From DASZHJ01 sp035517495 (GTDB lineage: Bacteria > Pseudomonadota > Alphaproteobacteria > ATCC43930 > CGMCC-115725): a stretch of 64,000 nt of DNA. The position numbers and the translations under genes were made by a program. The notes beneath the pieces were generated by a model. It did not search any database. It saw nothing but the letters and a program-made list of their open reading frames with translations, and had not been told where the DNA came from. Of this stretch, positions 51,367 to 60,258 are shown one piece after another (the stretch's first letter is position 1; every line of letters begins with the position of its first letter). The stretch covers positions 62,001 to 126,000 of the forward strand of contig DATIYT010000038.1 of NCBI GenBank assembly GCA_035517495.1, written 5' to 3'.

Positions 51367-52385
51367 CGCGCGGCTCCTTGTTTCACATCGAGCCAGTGCG
51401 GCACCGGCAGATTCTTGGAGCGAAGGAATTCCGGATTAAACAGCTTCGACTGGTAGCGCGTGCCGTAATCCGCGAGAATGGTGACGATGGTGTGCCCGGG
51501 CCCGAGCTGCTTTGCCGCCCTGATCGCGCCCACGATGTTGATGCCGGTCGAACCGCCGAGGATCAAGCCTTCCTCGGTCACGAGGCGGAACAGTACCGGC
51601 AGCATCTCCTCGTCGGTCACCTGGAACCAGCCGTCGATCGGTGCGCCTTCGAGATTCTTGGTGATGCGCCCCTGTCCGATCCCCTCGGTGATCGAGCTGC
51701 CCTCGGACTTGAGCTCGCCGCGCGCGTAATAGCTGTAGAGCGCCGCGCCCATGGGGTCGGCGAGAAAGTTCTTGATCTTGGGATTGCGGTCCTTGAGCGC
51801 CATGGCGACGCCGGCGAGAGTGCCGCCGGTGCCGACCGCGCTTACGAACGCGTCCACCTTACCGTCGGTCTGTTCCCAGATTTCGGGGCCGGTGGTCTCG
51901 ATATGTGCGCGCCGATTGGCGACGTTGTCGAACTGATTAGCCCAGATCGCGCCGTTGGGCTCGACGGCGGCGATCTCTTGCGCAAGGCGCTCGGAATAGC
52001 GCACGTAGTTGTTGGGGTTGGCGTAGGGAACTGCAGCGACCAGGCGCAGATCGGCGCCGCAGAGACGCAGCATGTCTTTCTTTTCCTGGCTCTGCGTCTC
52101 CGGCATGACGATGACGCTGCGATAGCCGCGCGCATTCGCGACCAATGCAAGGCCGATCCCGGTATTCCCCGCGGTGCCCTCGACGATGACCCCGCCGGGG
52201 CGAAGCGTGCCCCGCTCCTCCGCGTCCTTCACGATAAAGAGCGCTGCGCGGTCCTTGACCGAACCGCCGGGGTTCAGGAATTCCGCCTTGCCGAGAATGG
52301 TGCAGCCGGTCTCTTCCGAGGCGCGGCGCAACTTTATGAGGGGCGTATTGCCGATGGTGTCGAGAAAACCGTCACGAAACTGCAT
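51363..52385 (-). CDS. cysK: Cysteine synthase (O-acetylserine sulfhydrylase)
   Basis: 340 aa, fold type II pyridoxal-phosphate enzyme. The Schiff-base lysine is in FLNPGGSVKDRAALFI, the phosphate loop is SAVGTGGTLAGVA, and the substrate loop is EGTAGNTGIGLALVANARG. The C-terminal SerAT-interaction region is longer than in E. coli CysK. It makes cysteine from O-acetylserine and sulfide. First gene of the cysK-alaX-sseA-GNAT operon. ATG 52385 is preceded by a weak site. Confidence 0.9.
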   Translation of the reverse strand: MQFRDGFLDTIGNTPLIKLRRASEETGCTILGKAEFLNPGGSVKDRAALFIVKDAEERGTLRPGGVIVEGTAGNTGIGLALVANARGYRSVIVMPETQSQEKKDMLRLCGADLRLVAAVPYANPNNYVRYSERLAQEIAAVEPNGAIWANQFDNVANRRAHIETTGPEIWEQTDGKVDAFVSAVGTGGTLAGVAMALKDRNPKIKNFLADPMGAALYSYYARGELKSEGSSITEGIGQGRITKNLEGAPIDGWFQVTDEEMLPVLFRLVTEEGLILGGSTGINIVGAIRAAKQLGPGHTIVTILADYGTRYQSKLFNPEFLRSKNLPVPHWLDVKQGAAR

Positions 52386-52452
52386 GATTTCTGTCCGGAA
52401 ATGGCGCCGATTGCGCGTCCTCGGATGACACTAGCGAGAGGGCAGGGGCCGA

Positions 52453-53016
52453 TCAAGCGAGGGTGGCCCGCACCAGAAACAGCGCTCCTATGCCCATGAA
52501 CAGGGCCGCGGCACCATAGTGTATCGCCCGCATCGGCAACCGCGCGGCAAAGCCGTGGCCCAGAAACACCACCGGCAGGTTGGCGGCGAGCATGCCGCTG
52601 GTGCTGCCGGCGACCACCGCCAGGAGGCTCGCATAGCCCGCGGCGAGGGCAATAGTGGCGATTTGCGTCTTGTCGCCGATCTCCGCGATGAAGAAGCAGA
52701 TCGTGGTCGCGATGAAGGCGCCGCGCGTCGAGGCCTCAGTCGTCGCTTCGAGCGTGTCGGGCCGGAGCGTCCAAAGCGCCATGGCGATCATGCTGATCCC
52801 CACCACGCCGTCGAGGATCGCGGGCGTGAGGAACCGCCCGACTTCAAGGCCGACCCATGCGGCGGCCGCATGGTTTGCGAGCGTCGCCACCAGGATACCC
52901 GCGAGGATCGGCCAGGGACGACGATAGCGCGCCGCCAGCACCAGCGACAAAAGTTGCGTGCGATCGCCCATCTCCGCGAGGGCGACAGTACCGATCGAGA
53001 CCAGGAAGGCTTCCAT
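52453..53016 (-). CDS. GDT1/TMEM165 (UPF0016) family cation exporter
   Basis: 187 aa from ATG 53016 with six helices in two repeats. Each repeat carries the signature E-x-G-D-K/R-T: ALAEMGDRTQLLSLVLAARY in the first and FFIAEIGDKTQIATIALAAG in the second. Members export Mn2+ or Ca2+ in exchange for protons, and bacterial ones are manganese exporters. The yybP-ykoY manganese riboswitch lies upstream on the same strand, which supports Mn2+ as the substrate. Confidence 0.94.
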   Translation of the reverse strand: MEAFLVSIGTVALAEMGDRTQLLSLVLAARYRRPWPILAGILVATLANHAAAAWVGLEVGRFLTPAILDGVVGISMIAMALWTLRPDTLEATTEASTRGAFIATTICFFIAEIGDKTQIATIALAAGYASLLAVVAGSTSGMLAANLPVVFLGHGFAARLPMRAIHYGAAALFMGIGALFLVRATLA

Positions 53017-53074
53017 GCCACCGCTCCGGGCCAGGCTCCTGACGGACAACGGACGATCGGCGCCCCTGGCTGCG

Positions 53075-53195
53075 CCCCAATCGGTCCGTTGGTCTCGCCA
53101 TTGCCCAAAGGCACCCGCGCGCCATGGCGGTGGTCGCCAAGTATGTTGACGCGCGGCCCGGTCCAACGCCGGGCGGCTACTCCCCAAGGGGTGCA
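53075..53195 (-). ncRNA. yybP-ykoY manganese riboswitch
   Basis: On the minus strand the leader reads CUUGGGGAGUAGCC (the GGGGAGUAG box at 53185-53177) and ends with GGCGAGACCAA (53099-53089), the two conserved ends of the yybP-ykoY aptamer. The UUGG...CCAA ends pair as P1, with GC-rich arms between them. A competing hairpin, CAACGGAC (53091-53084) with GTCCGTTG (53054-53047), shares the P1 3' strand, so a structural switch before the ribosome-binding site is plausible. No T-run follows, so control is probably at translation. Mn2+ binding normally turns this class on. Confidence 0.85.
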
Positions 53196-53320
53196 AAGTT
53201 TTAGGTCCGGAACGAGCCGTTGGCAACTACAGGATGGCGCCGATCTCGCATTGACGACGGCGGCCCATCGATCCCACACTCCGTCGGGGCCAGAGACTAA
53301 AGACAAAGGGAGAGCGTGAC

Positions 53321-54919
53321 ATGAGGGTCGAGAGGTTCCTGCTCGCCGGAGCGGCGATGCTGCTGGCGCTTGGGGGCGCGACGACGGGAGCGCGTGCGGA
53401 GACACCCAAGGACACCGTCGTCATGGCAAAGGCCTTTGACGACATGATTTCACTCGATCCTGCGGAGACCTTCGAGTTCTCGGGCGGGGAGGTTAACGGC
53501 AACACGTACGACCGCCTGCTCTATTACGATCTCAAGAACGTCGCCAACCTTTACGGAACCTTAGCGGAATCCTGGTCGGTGGATGCCGACGGCAAGACCT
53601 ACACCTTCAAGCTGCGTCCCGGCGTCAAGTTTTCCTCGGGCAATCCCGTGACATCCGCGGACGTCGTCTACTCGATCACGCGCGCGGTCACACTCAATAA
53701 GTCGCCGGGCTTCATCCTGACGCAGTTCGGCATCAACAAGGATACCGTGGGCGAGCGCGTGCACGCTCCCGACGCCATGACTGTCGTGCTGCAGACCGAG
53801 AAGGCGGTGGCGCCGTCCTTCTTTTATTACTGCCTCACCGCCGGGGTCGGCTCAATCGTCGATGGCGCCACCGTGAAATCGCACGAGGAGAACGGCGATT
53901 TCGGCAATGGCTGGCTGAAGCAGCATTCCGCGGGTAGCGGGCCCTACGTGCTGCGCTCTTGGAAGGCGAATGAAAGCTACATTCTCGACGCCAATCCGAA
54001 CTATCGCGGTGACCAGCCGAAGACACCGCACGTCTTCGTACGCTACGTGAAGGAAACCGCGACCCAGCGTCTGCTGCTGGAGAAGGGTGACGTGGATTTC
54101 GCACGCAATCTCGGCAAGGACGAGCTCGATGCGGTTTCCAAGAATCCCGACATCGAATTGCAGCAGGGCGTCAAGGGCGCCATCACCTACCTCGGCCTCA
54201 ACCAGAAAAATCAATACTTGCAGAAACCGGAAGTGGTCGAGGCGCTCAAATACCTCGTGGACTATGACGGCATCGAGCGAAACGTCCTGCATGGTACCCG
54301 TGTGGTGCATCAGGCCTTCCTGCCGCTGGGCTTCCTCGGTGCGATCGACGACAAGCCCTATCATTACGATGTGGCCAAGGCGAAGGCGCTCCTGGCCAAG
54401 GCGGGACTCGCCAACGGCTTCTCCATCACGATGGACGTCTGGAACAACTATCCCTGGGCCGATATCGCCCAGGCGCTGCAGGCGAGCTGGGCGCAGGTCG
54501 GGATCAAGGTCGAGCTGATCCCCGGCGACGGCAAGCAGGTCATCACCAAGTACCGCGCACGCAACCACGACATCATTATTCTCGATTGGGGGCCGGACTA
54601 TCAGGATCCCAATACGAATGCGCAGACCTTCGCCTCTAACCCCGACAATTCCGATCAGTCACCGACAAAGACCCTGGCGTGGCGCAACTCCTGGGAGATT
54701 CCGGAGCTCACCAAGCGGACCCAGGACGCCGTGCTCGAACCCGATCCCAAAAAGCGCGCCGAGATCTATGAGCAGCTACAGCGCGAAGTGCAGAAGATTG
54801 CGCCCTTCGTTATCATGTATCAGCAGATCGAAGTGGCGGCACACCGCAAGGACGTGACCGGCTTCGTGATGGGCCCCGGCTTTGCCGACAATCTCTACGC
54901 GGGTATCGAAAAGCACTAA
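53321..54919 (+). CDS. Peptide/nickel-type ABC transporter substrate-binding protein
   Basis: 532 aa, SBP_bac_5 family. A Sec signal (FLLAGAAMLLALGGATTGARA) precedes the mature protein with VVMAKAFDDMISLDPAETFE, KTYTFKLRPGVKFSSGNPVT and LGLNQKNQYLQKPEVVEALK. Such receptors bind oligopeptides, nickel complexes, opines or sugars; the substrate is not inferable. It heads a five-gene operon with two permeases and two ATPases. It is divergent from the GDT1 leader. Confidence 0.92.
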   Translation: MRVERFLLAGAAMLLALGGATTGARAETPKDTVVMAKAFDDMISLDPAETFEFSGGEVNGNTYDRLLYYDLKNVANLYGTLAESWSVDADGKTYTFKLRPGVKFSSGNPVTSADVVYSITRAVTLNKSPGFILTQFGINKDTVGERVHAPDAMTVVLQTEKAVAPSFFYYCLTAGVGSIVDGATVKSHEENGDFGNGWLKQHSAGSGPYVLRSWKANESYILDANPNYRGDQPKTPHVFVRYVKETATQRLLLEKGDVDFARNLGKDELDAVSKNPDIELQQGVKGAITYLGLNQKNQYLQKPEVVEALKYLVDYDGIERNVLHGTRVVHQAFLPLGFLGAIDDKPYHYDVAKAKALLAKAGLANGFSITMDVWNNYPWADIAQALQASWAQVGIKVELIPGDGKQVITKYRARNHDIIILDWGPDYQDPNTNAQTFASNPDNSDQSPTKTLAWRNSWEIPELTKRTQDAVLEPDPKKRAEIYEQLQREVQKIAPFVIMYQQIEVAAHRKDVTGFVMGPGFADNLYAGIEKH

Positions 54920-54934
54920 GCGCGAGGATGGTTC

Positions 54935-55969
54935 GTGGCGGGTAGCAGGCCGCGCGCGTTGAAGTTGGGCGGCGCGGCACTGCGGCTCGCGGGCACGGTG
55001 GTGCTCACCATCTTTGGCCTGCTTCTGGTGACGTTCCTCATTGGGCGCGTCGTGCCGATCGATCCGGTCCTCGCGGCGGTCGGCGACCGCGCGCCGGCCG
55101 AGGTCTATCAGCGCGTCCGCAGCGAATTGGGGCTCGACCAGCCGCTCTATATCCAGTTCTTCCGGTATGTGAGCGCGGTGCTTCACGGCGATCTCGGTCG
55201 CTCGGTGCTGACCTCCAACCCCGTGCTGACCGACATCAAGCGGTTCTTCCCGGCGACCCTCGAACTCGCGACGACGGCTACCCTCATGGGTGTGCTGATC
55301 GGGATCCCGCTCGGCGTCGCGGCGGCAGTGAGGCAAAATCGCTGGCCCGATCAAGTCATCCGCGTCCTCGGGCTGCTGGGATATTCCGTTCCCGTATTCT
55401 GGCTCGGACTCATGGGGCTGGTGCTGTTTTATGCGCGGCTCGGATGGGTCGCGGGGCCGGGGCGCCTCGACGTGTTCTACGAGGATGTCGTCGATCCCCG
55501 CACCGGCGTCATCCTGATCGACAGCGCGCTCGCGGGAAACTGGCAGGTGTTCAGTAATGCAATCCAGCACCTGATCCTGCCGGCTTCGATCTTGGGATAC
55601 TTCTCGCTTGCCTATGTAAGCCGGATGACGCGCAGCCTGATGATCGAACAACTGCGCCAGGAATATGTGGTGACCGCGCGGGTCAAGGGACTGAGCGAGG
55701 CGCGCATCGTCTGGCGTCACGCGCTCGGCAACGTGATGGTACCGCTGGTGACCGTGGTGGCGCTCTCCTACGCCAATCTGCTGGAAGGCTCGGTGCTGAC
55801 CGAAACCGTCTTCGCCTGGCCGGGGCTCGGCCAATACATCACCAACTCCCTGCTAAACGTGGACATGAATGCCGTGCTCGGCGGCACGCTGATGGTAGGC
55901 GTGGTCTATCTCGTGCTCAATCTCTTTTCCGATCTGCTTTATCGCGTTTTTGACCCGAGGGCCCGTTGA
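54935..55969 (+). CDS. ABC transporter permease (DppB type)
   Basis: 344 aa from GTG 54935. The DppB/OppB signature FLIGRVVPIDPVLAAVGDRA lies after the first helix, the EAA coupling loop is YVVTARVKGLSEARIVWRHA, and about six helices are predicted. It pairs with the DppC-type permease next to it, whose TTG start overlaps the end of this gene. Confidence 0.92.
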   Translation: MAGSRPRALKLGGAALRLAGTVVLTIFGLLLVTFLIGRVVPIDPVLAAVGDRAPAEVYQRVRSELGLDQPLYIQFFRYVSAVLHGDLGRSVLTSNPVLTDIKRFFPATLELATTATLMGVLIGIPLGVAAAVRQNRWPDQVIRVLGLLGYSVPVFWLGLMGLVLFYARLGWVAGPGRLDVFYEDVVDPRTGVILIDSALAGNWQVFSNAIQHLILPASILGYFSLAYVSRMTRSLMIEQLRQEYVVTARVKGLSEARIVWRHALGNVMVPLVTVVALSYANLLEGSVLTETVFAWPGLGQYITNSLLNVDMNAVLGGTLMVGVVYLVLNLFSDLLYRVFDPRAR

Positions 55970-56880
55970 GCGAGGTTGTAGCAGCGCGCGGCTGGCATGC
56001 TTGGCTCACGGCCGAGGCGCCGGCTTCGCGCCTCCAGGCGCGCCTCGTCAATGCCTATGCCACGTCGCTCGGTTTCCTCCGCAATCCGCTAGCGCTCATC
56101 GGTCTCGCCATCGTCATCGCGCTGCTTCTGATCGCGGCGGCGGCGCCTCTGCTCGCGCACGCGTCGCCGGAGGCGCAGGATTTGAGTCTGCGTCTTCGCC
56201 CACCGGACGCCACCCATTGGTTCGGGACCGACGAGCTCGGCCGCGACATCTATAGCCGCGTGCTCTACGGCGCGCGGATAACGCTCGGCATCGTGACCCT
56301 CGTGGTGCTGATCGTGGCGCCGCTCGGCCTCTTCATCGGGTGCGTCGCGGGGTACCGGGGAGGCATGCTCGATGCCGTGCTGATGCGGATCACTGATGTC
56401 TTTCTGGCTTTCCCGCGCCTGATCCTGGCGCTCGCCTTCGTGGCGGCGCTCGGCCCCGGCATAGAAAACGCGGTGATCGCGATCTCGCTCACGGCCTGGC
56501 CGCCTTACGCGCGGATCGCGCGCGCCGAGACGCTGATCCTCCGCGACAGCGACTTCATCAATGCGGCGCGCCTGCTGGGCGCGTCGTGGCCGCGCATTGT
56601 CTTCCTGCACGTGATGCCGCTCTGCCTCTCCTCGGTGATCGTGCGCGTGACCCTCGACATGGCGGGCATCATTCTCACCGCGGCGGGCCTCGGATTCCTC
56701 GGCCTCGGCGCGCAGCCTCCTTCGCCCGAATGGGGCGCCATGATCTCCACAGGGCGCAAATACATCCTCGACCAGTGGTGGGTGGCGGCGTTTCCAGGGC
56801 TTGCCATCTGCCTCGTGAGTCTCGGGTTCAATCTGTTGGGGGACGGGTTGCGCGACGTGCTGGACCCAAAGCAGCGATGA
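55966..56880 (+). CDS. ABC transporter permease (DppC type)
   Basis: 304 aa starting with TTG 55966, overlapping the DppB stop. THWFGTDELGRDIYSRVLYG is the DppC/OppC signature and FINAARLLGASWPRIVFLHV the EAA loop. Six helices are predicted. Its stop overlaps the next start (ATGA), so the operon is translationally coupled. Confidence 0.92.
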   Translation: MSEVVAARGWHAWLTAEAPASRLQARLVNAYATSLGFLRNPLALIGLAIVIALLLIAAAAPLLAHASPEAQDLSLRLRPPDATHWFGTDELGRDIYSRVLYGARITLGIVTLVVLIVAPLGLFIGCVAGYRGGMLDAVLMRITDVFLAFPRLILALAFVAALGPGIENAVIAISLTAWPPYARIARAETLILRDSDFINAARLLGASWPRIVFLHVMPLCLSSVIVRVTLDMAGIILTAAGLGFLGLGAQPPSPEWGAMISTGRKYILDQWWVAAFPGLAICLVSLGFNLLGDGLRDVLDPKQR

Positions 56881-57716
56881 CGACCGCACCGCTCCTCGAC
56901 GTCTCCAATCTCTCGGTGACGTTTCACACGCCGCGCGGTCCCGTCGAGGCGGTGCGCGGCGTTTCCTTTGCGATGGGCCGCGAAAAGCTCGGCATCGTCG
57001 GGGAAAGCGGTTCGGGAAAGTCCTGCACCGGGCGCTCTATCTTGCGCTTGCTGCCGGGGAATGCGGCGTTGAGCGCGGAGCGGATAGTTTTCGACGGCAT
57101 CGACCTGCTGCATGCGCCGCCCGCCGCGTTGCGCGAGATCAGAGGTCGGCGGATATCCATGGTGATGCAGGATCCGAAATTCTCGCTCAACCCCGTGATG
57201 ACCGTCGGCGAGCAGATCGCCGAGGCCTATCGCGCGCACAGCCGGGCGGGATCCCGCGAGGCGCGCGAGAAGGCGCTCGTCATGCTGGAAGCCGTGCGCA
57301 TCCGCGAGCCCGCGCATGCCTACGATCTCTATCCGCACGAAGTCTCGGGCGGTATGGGACAGCGCGTGATGATCGCGATGATGCTGGCGCCCGACCCGGA
57401 TTTGCTGATCGCTGACGAGCCCACCTCGGCGCTCGACGTTACGGTGCAGATGCAAGTGCTGGCGATCCTCGACGATCTCGTGAGCGAGCGCGGCATGGGT
57501 CTCATTTTCATCAGCCACGACCTGGCCTTGGTGGGCGCGTTCTGCGATCGCGTGTTGGTCATGTACGGGGGGCGCGTGCTGGAGGCGCTCGCCGCGCGCG
57601 ATCTCGCCTTGGCGCGGCACCCCTATACGCGCGGCCTCATCGCTTGCCTGCCGACACTCGAGGGCGGAGCGGCCGATCTCCCTGTGCTGACGCGCGACCC
57701 CGCGTGGCTTCGATGA
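56877..57716 (+). CDS. ABC transporter ATP-binding protein (DppD type)
   Basis: 279 aa. Walker A is GESGSGKSC, the signature is VSGGMGQRVMIAMMLAPDP, Walker B is LLIADEPTSALDV, and the H-loop LIFISHDLALV. The Walker A ends in Ser-Cys where Ser-Thr is usual, which is a tolerated variant. The C-terminus is shorter than the usual DppD (about 330 aa), missing the Cys-rich oligopeptide tail. Overlaps the next ATPase start (ATGA). Confidence 0.9.
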   Translation: MTTAPLLDVSNLSVTFHTPRGPVEAVRGVSFAMGREKLGIVGESGSGKSCTGRSILRLLPGNAALSAERIVFDGIDLLHAPPAALREIRGRRISMVMQDPKFSLNPVMTVGEQIAEAYRAHSRAGSREAREKALVMLEAVRIREPAHAYDLYPHEVSGGMGQRVMIAMMLAPDPDLLIADEPTSALDVTVQMQVLAILDDLVSERGMGLIFISHDLALVGAFCDRVLVMYGGRVLEALAARDLALARHPYTRGLIACLPTLEGGAADLPVLTRDPAWLR

Positions 57717-58477
57717 TCGAGGTCGAGCGTCTTGAGGTCTCGTTCGACGGCCGGCGCGCGGTCGACGGCGTCTCATTCTCGGTTGGACGAGGCGAGACTT
57801 ACGGGATCGTCGGCGAGTCCGGATCGGGGAAGTCGACCATCTTGCGCGCGCTCTGCGGCCTCAATCGGCGCTGGTCCGGTCAGATGACGATCGATGGCGA
57901 GCCGCAGATGCAGCGCCGGAGCGTAGCCTTCCATCGCCGGCTCCAAATGGTGTTTCAGGATCCGTATGCTTCGCTGCATCCACGCCAGACCGTTGATCGC
58001 ACTCTGGCCGAGCCCCTGCGCATTCACGGGGTTGGTGATCGGCAGCGTCGCATCGTGCGCATGCTGGCCGAGGTAGGGCTGGGGCCGGAGCACCGCTTCC
58101 GATACCCGCACCAGCTATCGGGAGGGCAGCGCCAGCGCGTCGCGATCGCGCGGGCGTTGATACTCGAACCGCGCATCTTGCTCTTGGATGAGCCGACCTC
58201 GGCTCTCGACGTCTCGGTGCAGGCCGAGATTCTAAATCTGCTGCAGCGGCTGCGGCGCGAACACGAGCTGACCTACGTGCTTGTCAGCCACAACCTCGCG
58301 GTGGTGGCGCATCTCTGCGCGCACATCGCCGTGATGAACGCCGGGCGCTTCGTCGAAGAGCTGGACCGAGAAGCTCTCGCCGAGCGCCGCGCGCGCGAGC
58401 CTTATACCGCTCAGCTCCTCGCGGCGAGCGCCGGTTACGACCGCGCCGCGGCGAAACAGCTCGTCACATACGATTAG
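57713..58477 (+). CDS. ABC transporter ATP-binding protein (DppF type)
   Basis: 254 aa. Walker A GESGSGKST, the Q-loop MVFQDPYASLHPRQTVDRTL characteristic of DppF/OppF, signature LSGGQRQRVAIARALI, Walker B ILLLDEPTSALDV and H-loop VLVSHNLAVV. It forms a heterodimer with the preceding ATPase. It ends the five-gene operon and is convergent with the two-component operon. Confidence 0.92.
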   Translation: MIEVERLEVSFDGRRAVDGVSFSVGRGETYGIVGESGSGKSTILRALCGLNRRWSGQMTIDGEPQMQRRSVAFHRRLQMVFQDPYASLHPRQTVDRTLAEPLRIHGVGDRQRRIVRMLAEVGLGPEHRFRYPHQLSGGQRQRVAIARALILEPRILLLDEPTSALDVSVQAEILNLLQRLRREHELTYVLVSHNLAVVAHLCAHIAVMNAGRFVEELDREALAERRAREPYTAQLLAASAGYDRAAAKQLVTYD

Positions 58478-58479
58478 CC

Positions 58480-58514
58480 AAAAAAAAGATTGCGGCCGGT
58501 CGGGACGGCCGCAG
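58480..58514 (-). terminator. Intrinsic terminator of the two-component operon
   Basis: On the minus strand a perfect 7-bp stem TGCGGCC/GGCCGCA with a 9-nt loop (58513-58491) is followed by a TTTTTTT run (58487-58481). It lies 140 bp after the kinase stop and ends transcription coming from 61.6 kb. The plus-strand side of the hairpin lacks a T-run, so the ABC operon is not terminated by it in the canonical way. Confidence 0.75.
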
Positions 58515-58650
58515 TAAGGGAGGATATCTAGGCGACGCCGGGCAAAGCGCCGCACGCACAGAGGTTATTTGGCGTACCACAGCCGCGGAAGCCGTGGTCG
58601 CGCAAAGACCGTAGCGAATACGCGCGCGTCTAAGGCGCGGCAAAATTGTG

Positions 58651-60258
58651 TCATTCGCCCAGCGGGCGAATGGTTCGCGCAAGCGGCAAGGTGATGCGAA
58701 CCAGCAACCCGTGCGGCTTGCGGTTTTCCGCGCGCACGGTGCCGCCGAGTGCTTCGACGTTTCGACGCGCAATCCAAAGTCCAATCCCGAAATGCGGCGC
58801 TTGCCCCTTGATCTCCTGGCGTCGCGAAAAATACCGCTCGAATATGCGATCGAGATTATCCGGAGGCACTCCCGGACCGGTGTCACCAACCGTCAGCTCG
58901 GCTTGGCGCTCGCCCTTGCGGTCGAGCCTGACCTCGATGCCGCCGCCGTTGGGCGTGAAGGAGAGAGCGTTTTCTATCACGTTCTCGATGACAGTCTCGA
59001 CCATCTCCTCATTGGCGTAGATGGTGACACCCGAGGGAATGTGTCCATCGAGCGCGAGCTGGCGCTCGGCGAACGCGTCGGCGTGGGCATGCAGCAAGCG
59101 GTGCAACAGCATCGAAAGATTGACGGCGGTGCGCGGCGTGTTGAAGAGATCCGCGGCCGCCTCGTCGAGCCGACGAGCGGACGAGACGAGCGCATCCAGA
59201 CGATCGAGCGAGTTCTCGATCAGGCCAAGGGCGCGCTGGCCGCGGGGGTTGTCCGGTTGAATCGCGCGGCTCAGCGGCTCAAGCGATTGTCGAATGACGG
59301 CGATCGGCGTCTTGAACGCGTGCGCATTGTCTTCCGCCGCACGGCGGATTTCCCGCGCCGAAGCATCGAGTGCGCGAACCATTCGGTCGAACTCGGCGGC
59401 GACGTCGGCGAGCTCCGGTACTTCGTTTTCAGCGGCGAACGAGACATCCGGGTGACGCTCGCGAATGGCGCGTGCCCGTTCGGCAAACCGCCGCAGACCG
59501 CTGCGTACGGTCCAGAACGTGGTCAGCGTCACTACCGCCATGACCAGATAAATGATCGCGGCGATGCGCACTTCGGGCGTGGTCCAGTACGGCTGCCCGA
59601 GATGGGAACCAGGGAAGCTCCCGGCCGCGAACGAGGTGATCACCGCCCAGCACCCGGAAGGCGCCTTGACGGGGGTGACCGAGGTCACGACCTCGTCTTC
59701 GCCGCCGGGTGTCGCATAGCGCAGCGCGAAGGGGAGATCGCCCTCGCAAGTGGCGCCCAGGCGATCCAGGATATGCTGTTGCGCGAGCTCTTCGCGCTCG
59801 CGGTCGAGCTGCGTTGCCGGAACCGTCGGCCATGAAGCCACGTAGTAGAACGCGCTTTGGCCGGCCGGCTCGAAAATCAGCTTTACCCGCGTGGCAGCGC
59901 CGGCGAAGCGTTCCAGCTCGCGGCCGAGATCGGGAAAGGATGGTTTGTCGGCGCTGGTGAGGATCGGCAGCAGTGCCTGCGTCATGACGCGACCCTGCTC
60001 GCGCACGTTTTGCAACAAGAGCGCCGCTGCCGCCTCGTCGGCGGCGCGAAATTGCGCGTAGACGATCAGCGGCACGGCCAGGAAGATGACCCCGATCAGC
60101 GCGGCCTTGGTGGCGAGCGAGCGAAAAAAGCGCCAGCGCCGCGGCCGCGCGCGCCCAGTCTCGGGCTTCGCCTGCTCCCTCTGCGCCGTCCTAGGCGACG
60201 GTCCAGCGGTACCCGAAGCCGGCGTAGTTGTTGATCTGGTCGAAAGCCGGATCGACAT
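58651..60258 (-). CDS. Sensor histidine kinase
   Basis: 535 aa. A 45-residue basic N-terminus leads to helix 1 (TKAALIGVIFLAVPLIVYAQ), an extracytoplasmic sensor of about 160 residues, helix 2 (AAIIYLVMAVVTLTTFW) and HAMP. The H-box is DNAHAFKTPIAVIRQSLEPL with the phosphorylated His, and the N-box is VIENVIENALSFTP. The G-boxes are LTVGDTGPGVP and HFGIGLWIARR. The start at ATG 60258 lies inside the 3' end of the response regulator gene, giving a 68-nt overlap; no later start is evident. It phosphorylates that regulator; the signal is unknown. Confidence 0.92.
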   Translation of the reverse strand: MSIRLSTRSTTTPASGTAGPSPRTAQREQAKPETGRARPRRWRFFRSLATKAALIGVIFLAVPLIVYAQFRAADEAAAALLLQNVREQGRVMTQALLPILTSADKPSFPDLGRELERFAGAATRVKLIFEPAGQSAFYYVASWPTVPATQLDREREELAQQHILDRLGATCEGDLPFALRYATPGGEDEVVTSVTPVKAPSGCWAVITSFAAGSFPGSHLGQPYWTTPEVRIAAIIYLVMAVVTLTTFWTVRSGLRRFAERARAIRERHPDVSFAAENEVPELADVAAEFDRMVRALDASAREIRRAAEDNAHAFKTPIAVIRQSLEPLSRAIQPDNPRGQRALGLIENSLDRLDALVSSARRLDEAAADLFNTPRTAVNLSMLLHRLLHAHADAFAERQLALDGHIPSGVTIYANEEMVETVIENVIENALSFTPNGGGIEVRLDRKGERQAELTVGDTGPGVPPDNLDRIFERYFSRRQEIKGQAPHFGIGLWIARRNVEALGGTVRAENRKPHGLLVRITLPLARTIRPLGE

